From Phragmites australis (lineage: Eukaryota; Streptophyta; Magnoliopsida; Poales; Poaceae): DNA of 64,000 nucleotides. Position 1 is the stretch's first letter, and each line of letters begins with the position of its first letter. Both the position numbers and the translations under genes were made by a program. The stretch spans positions 9,302,501 through 9,366,500 of the forward strand of contig NC_084923.1 of NCBI RefSeq assembly GCF_958298935.1. Direction: 5' to 3'. The notes below the pieces were generated by a model. That model was given only the letters and a program-made list of their open reading frames with translations, searched no databases and was not told where the DNA came from. This document shows, one piece after another, positions 36,029 to 47,146 of this stretch.

Positions 36029-36705
36029 TGACAGCATTGTGATTCCTGCTTATTTTCTGAAAAAAAATGGACTAGTCAATGCTTCAGAGGTTAAACAATT
36101 CACAGCATACAAATCAAATGGATTATACTAGGGTCTACTTCACTGATAGTTTCCAAGCTAACATGAACTGATTTTGGCTATCATTAGGCCTGTAGGCCTG
36201 CAAAAGATCAAATCCTAAGGTTAAGGTCACTAGGTCGTGATGGTTTATTCCTCCTGTAAACACAAAGCACACGCTAAGCGAATAGATAATTCAGTCCATG
36301 AAATGGACCAGACCAACATTAGTCAAGACGAAAGCGTTTTATTTGAATAAACCGGAGCTCACCCGGCATGAAAATTCCATGTCTGAAGCTGTTCAAATCA
36401 GCTCGTTGCAGTGCAAAAGAAGGCGCAGCGCAGCGCAGTGCAGAGAGGGACACCGGAGCTGCAAAAGCTTACACGACCGGTCGCCTACACGTGTGACCCT
36501 TGTTGCCGGTCTGCCGACTACAGCTTCAGGTGAACCGTCCCAATCTCACGGGAGGAATCGTCGCTTTGGACGCCCCCCTTTTCTTCGTCTTCGGCGAACG
36601 GCGAGCTTCTGATGAAGTGCACAGTTTGGTATCCGTCCAAAGAGAAGTGTTCTGTTTGGTGGCTCCGGTTTAAAAATGTCGAAGCGCATGCCATCACGGG
36701 AGCTC
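36029..36705. other. Intergenic left of the Gypsy element
   Basis: No gene is seen. It ends in CCGCG (36706-36710), the left copy of the Gypsy target duplication. Confidence 0.5.
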
Positions 36706-37022
36706 CCGCGTGTCGCGCCTGCCGACAAGAAGCTCCACAGCACTTCGCTGTCCGGGTGAAGACAGGAGGCTTCGGCGGGAGGATGCGATAGGGTTATCAT
36801 TTGGGCCTAGGGCCTTGTTTCATGGGTGCGTGCGTCAGCCGGCCTGCAAATCGTGATACTTAAGTGGCAGGAGATTCCGAAGAGGAACAGGCTTGATTGA
36901 ACTCACTTCTTTCTTTCTTGTTCTCTACCCCTTCCTCCCTCTGCTATTCTTCCTCTCAAGGATGAACAACTACTTGTCGTGAATGAATACAGAACTCCGG
37001 TGACACAAATTTGCATTGTTGT

Positions 37023-40000
37023 TGTCACGTCCCGAAATCCATAATTATGTGTTTTAATCCTAAAACATGCAATTTCAGCTTCATGTTCCAGTTTGGATCA
37101 CTGGAGCACTTCACTTTGAGTCAATGAGGTGGGAGAAGGAAAAACTAAGAGAAATAAAGGAGCTGAAAGCAAGTCTGGACTTTCCTCTAGGTAAATGGGG
37201 CCCACTTGGGTGGAAAATATCTCTCTATAAGTGGGCAACAGCTCTCTCTCCCCTCAAACTTGTCCATACGTACTCCTCACCCACTCCACCATATAAGGCT
37301 TTTTGAGGAAGCAAGTTGGAGTTGGCTGTCTCTCTCACTCTCTCTCTTAGGCTCCCTTTTTTCCCCTTTAGATCCCTACCTCTGGGAGCAAGATCAAGGT
37401 ACGTATGTGGTACTCACGTGACCACCAGCTCAAAGACTACTCGTCCATCCAATTCATTTTCAGTTTCCCCGAAGGAATTCGAGCTGGTTCTGAACTTGTT
37501 TGGTGTTCTTTGGGAGAAGCAAGGAAGCAGCAGTTTTTCCTCTCTTCTCCAAGCCATTTTCCGTCGTTTCCTCCTTCAACTGGCGGTCACCAACCTCAGC
37601 AAAGGACCTTGGGTGAGTCTGCTAGACTCCCATGGCATGTATGCTTATTTTTGGTTGGATAGATCTTGAATCTGGAACTAGGGTTGCAAAGTTCTTAAGG
37701 TTCTGCAGTCTGGGAACAAATGAGGATTTATGTGGATTTGAGTTAGGAATCATGTTGCTAGGCGGTTGAGCAAAGTCTAGACCCTGTACACCCTTCTAGG
37801 CATTTTTACTTTTGATTTAGAGAGACTCCCAGGTTAGTTTAGCCCAGTTTTTCCCTTCGTAATGGCTGCTATTCTGGAGCTGCGTGAGGCTGATTTTACC
37901 GAGCACCCGGGTACTGTTCACCCGAGCACGAGCACAGTCACCCCGAGCACTCCCGATACTATTCACCGAGCACCCGGGTACTGTTCACCCGAGCACGAGC
38001 ACAGTTCACCCCGAGCACTCCCGAACACCCCGGGTACTGTTCACCCGAGGACCCCGGGTACTGTTCACCGAGCACCCCCGAGCACCCCTGTACTGTTCAC
38101 CCCGAGCGCCCGAGCACGGTCGATCCCGAGGACCCCCGGGGTACTGTTCACCCGAGCACCCCCTGGTACTGTTCACCCGAGCACCCCGGGTACCGTTCAC
38201 CCCGAGCACCCCCGGGTACTGTTTATCCCGGGTACCCCGCGAGTACTGTTCATTCCGGGCACCCCGAGCACGGTTTATCAGGCTTTCCTGATAGCTGATA
38301 GCTTGTAAAATTCGTAGTTAGTTCGTAGGAACTCCAAACTTTTTGAGACCACTTGGAAAATTCTGGTTTGGACAGTACGATCTTGGAATAATGTTGTCAT
38401 GTATTGTGGAGCATATTTTTCTTACATGGTCGCATTTCATACATGCTCATTACATTGCACGCGTTGCTCTCTGTAGTGAACGCCGATCCGTCGATCCCGG
38501 AGGCCGTGGGCGATCGTGAGGCGTCCCACCTTTCTGATCCAGGGCAGCAAGGCAAGCATCGTTCATATTGCACCGTGTCTACTTGAAAATTTAATATGTT
38601 ATCTACGCTTATGTATACATTGCATGTGTCGGGTACTGAGTTGGGTAGAACCTATGCCGATGCATTATCCCATTTCGGTCACGTGTCATGTGTTGTTCCT
38701 AGGAGCCTAGTGGTGTCATCGAGGTCTAATTTTAGTTCGCTATGCTTAGTGGTACTTAGGCTTTCCGGTAGAAGTCGACGACGGCGTCCACCGTTGTCGC
38801 GAGCCTAGGACTTATTACTTGTTCACACTTATGGTTGTGTTGATGATGAGTCGGTTTGGTGAGTGGTGAGTTGAGACGAGGTGTGGGCGGTGTTAGGGGT
38901 GTCATCTGCTCACGAGGAGTCCTCAGGCAGTTCGGGGAGGGAACCCGGACACCGTAGACCGCTTGCACCGGTTAAGCACCGATCATCGGTGTAGTCGGCT
39001 TTAGCACATACCTTACTCACCACATGCTGATATAATGGTAGGCGAGCTGATTACCTTCGCAGACGTGGTCATGTGGGCCTCGTCATAGACGGTGTGAGTC
39101 CGGTTTGAGTCCGGGCTTTTAGCGGTATTAGTTTGCTCGGGGAGTAGTTCTAATACCGCCTCGCCGAGCTATGGTTGATCCACATGGTTGGGCCTGGTTG
39201 GGAAAGGTTGTCACGGGTACCCCCTTGTGTGCATCTTAGCGGGTGGCACAAGCCGTATGGTCCCTGTGTCGTGTGGGTCCAGGAGTATCCCCCTGCAGGG
39301 TGTATAACCAGTTCGAACTGCCGCGCTCTCGGTCATGAGCATCGCTATCGCTTATCTCCACCGAGCGACCATGTTTTGGTCGTAGAGTTTCGATATGGGT
39401 TGTGGCATGGTTGGATTGGGGTGGTTTGGTCGGTATGTGGTTGGTGGTTTGGTGGGAATGGTTTGCTTTTATACACTTGTTGTTCATATATCTGTTCTGA
39501 TCAGTTGGTTGGCAGGGTTTGAGTCGGTGGTTGGTTAAGTCAGTTGCTTACACCTAGAGTCTAGGTTGCTTACCGCTTAATGAACTTAAACATGTCTTAA
39601 TCCTTGCTACAGCTTTAAATGCATGATCCTTGAAGTCGAGAATATATATACTCATACTGTGTAAGACTTGCTAGTACCTTCGTACTAAGGGTGCTGCCCT
39701 TAAGTTGCTTTCAGGTTCGCAGGTCGGCGAAGAAGAGGCAGTGTTCGGCTACTTTGTGCCTGCCGATCAGGGTGGCGGGCAGGAGTAGCACCTTCTACTC
39801 CGAACTCCAGCGCTTTTGGTATGGAGCCTAAGGGCATACGGCTCCATACTCTTTTGTTGTATAGGTTTTTCTTCCGCTGCATAGTAGTTGTTGTTGTTCC
39901 TCTTTTGTTGTAAATTGTGGAAGCAGTTGCTTGTTTAACAATGGTAATCCAGTTTAATTATTTGCTCTCTATTAAACTGTGTCGTGATATTTGAGTTGGA

Positions 40001-40138
40001 AGGCATGTGTTCCGATCCTGGGCACAAAACACGTGCCGGGACTACCGGAATGGTATTCTGGTTAATCGTCGAGGTTGTGATTATGAATAATGATCCTCCT
40101 GATGATTAATTAGAATACTATTTGGACGGTTCCTCACA
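37023..40138 (+). mobile_element. Nested solo LTR, 3.1 kb
   Basis: It begins TGTCACGTCCCG and ends TTCCTCACA, flanked by the 5-bp duplication GTTGT (37018-37022 and 40139-40143). Removing it and one GTTGT restores the host LTR sequence as seen in the intact 3' LTR (GCATTGTTGTT then GCGTGATTTCTC). It has no gag-pol. It contains a promoter-like CATATAAGG near 37290 followed by a CTCTCTCTC leader, and a GTTCACC minisatellite. It is a recombination product of a full element. Confidence 0.93.
37900..38285 (+). repeat. GAGCACCCGGGTACTGTTCACC minisatellite
   Basis: About fifteen imperfect units of 20-30 bp built from CCGAGCACCC, CGGGTACTGTTC and ACC modules, inside the solo LTR. GC-rich and out of keeping with flanking composition. 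Long ORFs over it are by-products of the repeat. Confidence 0.9.
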
Positions 40139-40182
40139 GTTGTTATGCGTGATTTCTCTCATGTGATTGTGGATACAACAAC

Positions 40183-40194
40183 TGGTATCAGAGA
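40183..40194 (+). other. Primer-binding site of the Gypsy element
   Basis: TGGTATCAGAGA two bases after the 5' LTR end. It matches the complement of the plant initiator tRNA-Met 3' end (TGGTATCAGAGC) at 11 of 12 positions. Confidence 0.85.
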
Positions 40195-40201
40195 TGAGTG
40201 T

Positions 40202-42805
40202 TGTCACATCCGGTTTTAAAAGAATAAATCAGATGTATTTCACGTGTATGTCAGAATCAACATATGGTGACGTCATAAGTGAAATCATTACAGTGTCATT
40301 ACATAACGATAGAATTCATTATAAATGACCTGTAGGTCCTAAAGAAAACATTAAGATATCTTTCAGCGGTAGCTGGTCTTTCATCCATCCTCAGGCGTTG
40401 TCCGGAAGAACCCAACCTAGAACACCGTCTTTGGGTTAAAGTCTTCATCCACCTAGAAATAAGCTCCATCATCCGGAAGATCATCAAAGTCTTCTCCTTC
40501 TGAGCAGCAACAAAAGCTTGGGAGAAGCAAGCGTGAGTACATGGAGTACTCAGCAAGTGTGAAAAAATATGATATGAAGGCTTAAGACAAGAAAGGCTTG
40601 AGTCAGGTTTACTACATCTATGTGTGACGATACCAACATTAAAAGGATAGCTCATCGAATTTCATCCGACTACCAGACTCACCAGATATTTCATATCCGG
40701 CTACCAACTCATCGGGGTAACACCACCTGTCTATCCAAAACCAACTATCCAAGATCCCCACTAATCATGAAAAAGTCCAAGCCTGCTCTTTACCATGAGC
40801 ACGGTTGATCGATCAGTTTTATGCTCTGCAGAGGTTGCACACTTTATCCATGAGTCATGATTCCCGTTTTGTTTCATACTTTCAGGGTGTAGAGTCGGGG
40901 TCTCACTATAATGCCTTTACAAAGCGTCTCCAAATCCATATGCACCCACTAAGATTTCACCGCTAATAGGGATTCCATCAACTGCAAATGCCCCCTCTTG
41001 TGCCACTCAACAGCCAAAATGGTGCATATAGAATAAGGGACATTTAATTAATTGGTTAGGTCGTACCCATATAAGCCTCATGGTTGCGCTGTTTAGCCGG
41101 GATACATGCTCCACAAACCGGTCCTTAGGATCTAAAGCAGGTACTTGCATATCACCTAATGCACACACAACAGCCACACCAACCAAACCAACCTGCCTAG
41201 ATTCCTATAGTCCATGTTGCTATAAAAGACTACCCAAACCGGTTCATATTGCATTGACCATTAATCGAATTAACATTTATCCCACCCGACTTGACAGCAC
41301 AACTAAGCATTTCTACTCTTAACACCTAAACTACAACAGCGGCGACAAGAATAATCATGAAAAGTACTAATAAAGCCTAAACATGGGATTCATATTGACA
41401 AGGCATGCAATTAGAAAGTAAAAGATAAACTTTTCTACAATAGGGTTAATGTGATCAAAGACACTTACCTTCAACAACAGGTTGCTCAAACTCCTCGAAA
41501 GTCTGGTCCTGCATATTCACGAACTGCTCGTCTCCTAATGCAATCGTGATAACCGAAAATAAGCAAGCACAAACATCTAAGAACAGTATACCAAACAGTA
41601 GCAAATCACTATGAAAGCTTACTAACAGAGAGAACTCGCTGCTATGATCGCAGGAGCACAAGAATCGTCTAAAACGGAGCTATAACGAAAAAGTTATAAG
41701 AGTTTTAAGCTACATGGGCTTTTCTATAAAAGAACAACGGATATTTGATAAAAAGCAGAAAGTTTTAGGGACTAATTTGTAAAAGTTTAGGGACCTATAT
41801 GCAAATAAATAAAACTACATGGGCTAAAAGTAAAATAATAGGGGTTGACAAGGTCTTATTTGTGAAAATAGAAAAGTTTAGGGGCCTAAATGTAAAATTA
41901 CCTATTTTTCGAGAAAATAAGGATTTGTTTTTTTTTTACTGAAAATGCTATTTATTGCGTTTGACGTCACTAGCTTACTAGGCGACTAACTAGGCTTAGT
42001 TGCTGACGTGGTCATACCATGTGGGACGAAAGTGCATGCATGGCATGCACACGTGGCAACGCTCACTAGGATTAGGCTATTTAAATCTACACCGTTGATC
42101 TTAATACCAGCGGCTATGATTTAAAGGGACGAAAGGGTATCTAATCCTCTAATCTCGACCGCACGTGAGGGATCCGATGGCCAATGATAGTTGGGGAAAA
42201 TTTGGCAGCCGCGACGACAGGGAAGCGGCGGTGCCACCTCGGACAAGGCTAGAGCATTGCCGGTGATGCTTGATCTAGCACTACGGGCTACCAAAAACGA
42301 TGGGGAATGGCACAAACGAACGTGGTGGAGATGGGGATTCTCACCAAGAGCTTCACGGCGACCAACGATGGCTCGATGGTGGTCAGCAACGGCGAGAAAG
42401 CGACGGCGTGGTCGAAGCTCAACGGGGGCTTGGCTACGGCGATAGAGAAGCAAAATTGAAGATCAGGAAAGCCGACCGATGATCCTACAATGCCGAAGAG
42501 GCAGTTAGCAGGCCTCGGGGTGTAGTGGGGAAACTAGCGACGGCGAAGGGTGGAAATGCTCATTGGAGCTCGGCGGGAAATGGCTTGCGATGGCGGAACG
42601 ATGTCGAGGAGAGGCGGAGAAGGCTTCCATTGCTCCTGCGATGACGGTGACATCCTCAATTGTGATGAGGAGGGCTTGGGTGCGGCGGATGGCGCCCGGC
42701 GGTGCTTTGCGCATCGGCAATGGCGCTCGGCGCGTTTGGCGATGGGGTGAGGGTGAAAAGGAGGGCGACATGGTGCTGCAGAGGCCAATTTATAGCGCGG
42801 AGAGG
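40202..42805 (-). repeat. Reversed LTR-like fragment nested in the Gypsy element
   Basis: Starts TGTCACATCCGG immediately after the Gypsy PBS region and shares ordered landmarks with 10400-13727. The GTGAGTACATGGAGTACTC block at 40532 is the LTR-end signature seen in reverse. It ends at a TTTATAGCGC box near 42791, at the edge of the Copia remnant. No second copy or target duplication was identified, so it is probably a truncated LTR. Open frames in 42150-42810 are GC-rich artefacts. Confidence 0.45.
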
Positions 42806-42811
42806 GAGTAG

Positions 42812-45360
42812 CCATCATGTGTATACATGACCTCAATCCCTAAGAAGTAGTGAAGAGGACCAAGATCATACATCATGAACTGTTCACTAAGATGTTGCTT
42901 CACTATGGCAATATGTTGGGGATCATCCCCGGTAATAAGCATGTCATCAACATAGAGAAGAAGAGTCTTGCCTCAAGGAGAACTGTAAATAAAAAGAGCA
43001 GGATCATGAGCACTAACTATGAAGCCAGCATCAATGATAACAGAGGTGAAACGTTCAAACCAAGCACGAGGTGCCTGTTTGAGACCATAGAGAGCACGTC
43101 GAAGACGATAGACATGACTAGCTGGAGTAGAATACCCGAGAGGTAGGTGCGTGTAGACCTCCACATGCAAATCCCCATTGAGGAAGGCATTCTATACATC
43201 CAGCTGAGAGATAGACCATCGATGTACAAAAGCAACAACAATGAGCATGCGAACAGTGGTCATGTGAGCTACAGGAGCAAAGGTCTCATCATAATCGCGG
43301 CCATGCTCCTGCTGGAAGCTACGAGCAACAAGATGAGCCTTATATCGCTCAACAGTACCATCAGATCGAGCCTTGATCCTATAAATCCACTTGCAAGTGA
43401 TAGCTCGAGCATGTGGAGGCAAAAGAGCAAGATCCCAAGTGCCGGTATGCTGAAGGGCATCAAATTCCTCAGCCATAGCAAGCTGCCACTCAGGGTGAGA
43501 AGCAGCCTCACGATATGAGGTAGGCTCCACTACAAGAAGAGCCTAAGTAGGTGACTCAGGGTCCAAAGATGGAGGATTAGCTCGGAGACAAGGAGACTAC
43601 CGAGGGCGAGAAAAATCAAGACGATCAAGAGGTTGACAGGCCCTAGAGGCACGATCATGAAGGTGATAGCGAGAGGGGCGGAGCAAAGTCAGCATAACCC
43701 AAAACGGAAAGCTCGGCATGAGGCACTGGAGAAGAGCTCGACACAGATGGAGGTGTGGGCAAAAGAGGAGGTTGCCCAGATGTAAGATCCGACGAAGGAG
43801 CAAGAGAACGACAAGAATAAAGAAAACAAATTGAGGGAGGTGTCCTCAATGGAACAGAAGGTGGTCGTAGGGGTGGTGTTGGTGAAGGGCAGGGAGGGTG
43901 AGGGTGGTGGTGGTGGTGGCGACGACGATAGCGGTAGCAAAGGGGATGATGATGGGATGGTGAAAAAGGCAATGTCCTCGACAAAAGTAACACGACATGA
44001 TGAGGTGGCATAATAGAAGTAAGGGCGAGACTCATCAAAAGAAACATCATGGGACACCTAAATCTTCCGAGTAGAAGGGTCATAGCAACGATAGACCTTA
44101 TGCTCAGGGTCATAGCCAAGAAAAACACACTCCACTGATTGAGCTATCAGTTTAGTGCGTTGTCCGGGCTGTAAGAGAACATAGCAGGTGCACCCAAAGA
44201 CACGAAGATGATGATACTGAGGAGCCTTAGAGTAAAGATGATCATAGGGAGTGACACACTGCAAAGCAGAAGAAGGCTACAAGTTCACAAGGTAAACAAC
44301 AGTAGAAGTAGCCTCAGCCCAAAACTGAGGTGGGACATGCGACAGAATCAAGAGAGTACGCGCAGTCTCAATCAGATGACGATGCTTACGCTCTGCCACA
44401 CTATTTTGAGCATGGGCTCCAGCACAAGAATACTGAAGGAGAGTGCCCTGCTCAGAGGCAAGAGACTTATACTCCTCAGCAGAGTCACAACGAAAGACCT
44501 GTATCGAAGAATCAAATTGAGTGCAAAGCATAGCAAAAAAGGAACGATAAATAAATAGGAACTTCTTACGATGAGACATGAAGTAGATCCATATGAAATG
44601 AGAGTAGTCATCAATAAAGATTACGTAATATTAATGGCCACCCTTCGAACGAAAGGGGGCATGACCTCATACATCAGAGTGAACAAGATCAAAAGAATGA
44701 AGAGATACAGACTCACTGGAACTGTAAGGAAGCTGTATATGCTTCCCAAGTTTACAACCCTTACAAACCATGGAAGTGTCAATAGTGAAACGACTGAGGA
44801 CACCCTAACTCACTAAAGATGACAAACTAGATCGACACAAATAACCTAAACGATGATGCCACAGAGCAAAACTAGATGAAGTTATAGCTAAAGCAGTGGC
44901 GAAGGGCATCAACAAAGATGGAGGGGAAGCAGTGGCTGGAATATGAAGATGATCAAGGATGTAGAGGCCCTGATGATCTCTACGGTGACGGCTAGTCCCA
45001 ACTATAGACAATCCTAAACAAAATAGGAAGAAGCGTCAAAACCAATACGATAGCCCCGATCAGTGAGATGGCCAACAGAGAGAAGCTGTATAGAAAGCTT
45101 AGGAACATGAGACACATAAGGAACTATAAACTGTAGAGTTGAAAGAGTACCCTGACAACTGATTGGCATGATCATGCCATCAGCTGTCTAAGCAAAGATA
45201 GGAAGAGCAGGGGGTCCCATAAAGGTGAGAGACGTAGAATCTAGTGTTATATGAAACGAGGCACCAGAATCAAGAATCCAAGTACCTAGAGAAGACTGAG
45301 CAAAACTAGCAGATCCCGACGAGGACTGGTGAGGCAGGCGCTGGGGAATGGTGACAAGTT
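42812..45360 (-). pseudogene. Ty1/Copia pol remnant (protease, integrase, reverse transcriptase)
   Basis: Read on the minus strand in Copia order. Protease has WILDSGASFH (about 45300). The GAG-pre-integrase zinc region has LWHHRLGYL (about 44880) and CKGCKLGKH. Integrase includes [16 protein letters not shown] and PQFWAEA (44300-44480). RT includes TFAPVAHMTTVR, LYGLKQAPRAW, the catalytic YVDD (about 42940) and LHYFLGIEV. Several in-frame stops and frameshifts (for example a stop just before GKTLLLYVDD) disable it. RT ends abruptly after THDGYSLS, and gag, RNase H and LTRs are missing. It lies in the opposite orientation to its Gypsy host. The right junction is near the poly-C tract at 45427-45440. 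Confidence 0.88.
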
Positions 45361-45479
45361 GAGCTGTCGCTCGGTGTCAGTGTGCTGCCGCCTGTCAAGG
45401 AAGAGTCACTAGAGAACCCATTTTTGGAGGACGACCCCCCCCCCCCCCTGGAGGAAGCACTGCTGCAAGCTTGGATTGC

Positions 45480-46388
45480 CTTCTTCTTCTTCAGGCGTGA
45501 GCACTTGAAGATATCATGGACCCATCTCTTGCGGTAGGTGGCTGTCTTTAGCTGAGTTCTTTTACAATTCCTCTCATCATACAGCTCTGCAATGTTCACC
45601 TTTTAGGGCATTATATGGCACATATCCCTCATATGGCATTGTTCCTAATATGACAAATTCAACTCACACTAAAGCAACTGATACTTTGCTAGAACGCCAG
45701 TTGTTCTCTGAGATGGTAAGGACCATCTTGCTAGAGCTCAGAACAAGATGAAGCTTCAAGCTGATTCTCACAAATCTTTTTTTATTTTTTATTTATTTTT
45801 ATTTTTTTATAACCAGGCCCCCTTCCCGGAGCCTTCTAGAGGCTATTTGACAGGGAAATGTGAGACCGGAGGTTCGAACCCCCGATTAGCTCCCTCCACC
45901 CATGGAGGTATGCCACCGAGCCACTGGCATAGGAACTTTCAAGTTGGTGAAAAGGTACACCTGAAACTACAACCTTATGCTCATTTTTCAGTGATGCATT
46001 GTCCTTGCCCTAAATTGGCTCTGAAGTACTACGGGTCATTCACAATATTGGAGAAAATCGGTGCAACTGCATACAAGCTTCAGTTACCAAGTGATAGCTT
46101 GTTTCATCCTATCTTTCATATTTCTCAACTCAAACCATTCAATGATGACTATTCACCAGTCTTAAATGAGCTTCCAAAAGTTCCTGAGCTGGATTTAGCC
46201 GAAGTGGAACCAGAAACAATTCTGGACCGCAGACTGACAAAGAAAGACAATTCGGCAATAGTCCAAGTCTTGGTCAAATGGTCTAAGTTGCCAGCAAGCA
46301 TGGCGATGTGGAAGGAGTACAATGCTCTAAAGCTGAGATATCCATTGGCGGCGGCTTGGGGACACGCTGCGTCTCAAGGAGTGGGCAG
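45480..46388 (+). pseudogene. Gypsy integrase C-terminal remnant
   Basis: The plus strand reads RWLSLAEF-FYNS-HHTALQ-SPFRALYGTYPSYGIV, then QNKMKLQADS, then (after a SINE) NFQVGEKVHLKLQPY, KYYGSFTILEKIGATAYKLQ and HPIFHISQLKPF. This is the typical order of a Ty3/Gypsy integrase catalytic-domain end, the post-integrase region and a chromodomain-like tail (ETILDRRL...VQVLVKW). A frameshift before QNKM and the SINE break the frame. A 231-codon open frame starting at 45748 runs through the SINE but is not a functional protein. The 3' LTR begins directly after it. Confidence 0.85.
45777..45931 (-). mobile_element. tRNA-derived SINE
   Basis: On the minus strand: an A box TGGCTCGGTGG at 45923-45913, a B box GGTTCGAACC at 45880-45871 about 33 nt later, and an A-rich tail (complement of the T-rich run at 45777-45810). 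This is the RNA polymerase III promoter layout of plant SINEs. It sits inside the Gypsy integrase sequence between LQADSHK and NFQVGE. The exact target duplication could not be fixed. Confidence 0.8.
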
Positions 46389-46745
46389 TGTCGCGCCTGC
46401 CGACAACGGCGAGACGCGCAGCAGCACTTCGTTGTGCGGGTGAAGACAGGAGGCCTTGGCGGGAGGACGTGAGAGGGTTATCATTTGGGCATTGGGCCTT
46501 GTTTCACGGGTGTGTACGTGCGCCGACCTGCGAGCCGTGATACTTAAGTAGCGGGAGATTCCAGAGACAGACAGGCTGTATTGAACTCTCTTCTTTCTTT
46601 CTTGTTCTCTACTCCTTCCTCCCTCTGCTGTTCTTCCTCTCAAGGATGAACAATTACTTGTGAATGAATGCAGAACTCCGGTGACACAAATTCGCATTGT
46701 TGTTCTGCGTGATTTCTCTTGTGTGATCGCGGATACAACACCGCG

Positions 46746-47146
46746 CAATGACCGGATAGCACAGAACGACATTGATAAGTGATGTGAGGAACAAACCCAA
46801 AGGGACTTGTGGTGCTGAGGCCAGGAATTCTACTTCCATTATCTAAAAAAACGCGTCGATGCACTTTGATGTAAAGTAAACAACTGAAGGATCAGGGGCG
46901 ACATGCATGTAACTATGAGCTGATGCTGTTCGTCGCCCATTCTTCATCTTTCCTGGTGTCAGCTTGTCCCTCGATTTCTCGAGCAAGCTCCAGACATGGT
47001 GTAGTCAAAGAATTGCAACAAGATGGCAGCAAGTTGCATGGTTGGACAGCGACTTGGCATCAGATGTCCATGGAGCTTAAGGCTCCTGTGTTCGCAATCT
47101 TTGGTTGGTACGGCGCAGAGAGCTGAAAGAAAGTGTTAGGCTTTAC
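46746..47146. other. Region between Gypsy element and cyclin fragment
   Basis: This is where the missing cyclin-J18 3' exons would be expected, but none of the three minus-strand frames shows the family's C-terminal half. Nothing else is recognised. Confidence 0.5.

Larger units (their letters stand above)
36711..46740 (+). mobile_element. Ty3/Gypsy LTR retrotransposon with nested insertions
   Basis: It is bounded by the target duplication CCGCG (36706-36710 and 46741-46745). The LTRs begin TGTCGCGCCTGCCGACAA and end GATACAACA. The 3' LTR (46389-46740) is 352 bp. The 5' LTR is split, 36711-37022 plus 40144-40180, by a solo LTR. A primer-binding site for initiator tRNA-Met follows at 40183. 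The only internal Gypsy coding sequence left is the integrase end (45480-46380); gag, protease, RT and RNase H are gone, replaced by a reversed LTR-like piece and a Copia pol remnant. It is clearly non-autonomous. Confidence 0.93.

Noticed and set aside
37900..38285. CRISPR-like array
   Set aside because: Units are contiguous degenerate tandem repeats without unique spacers, in a plant LTR.
37862..38308. 148- and 135-codon repetitive open frames
   Set aside because: Product of the GTTCACC minisatellite in a solo LTR.
43655..44128. Long Ser/Pro-rich minus-strand frames
   Set aside because: Alternative frames of the Copia integrase-RT linker, not separate genes.
45306..45599. 97-codon minus-strand frame
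   Set aside because: Antisense to the Gypsy integrase catalytic end (SLAEF, HHTALQ) and crosses the Copia junction.
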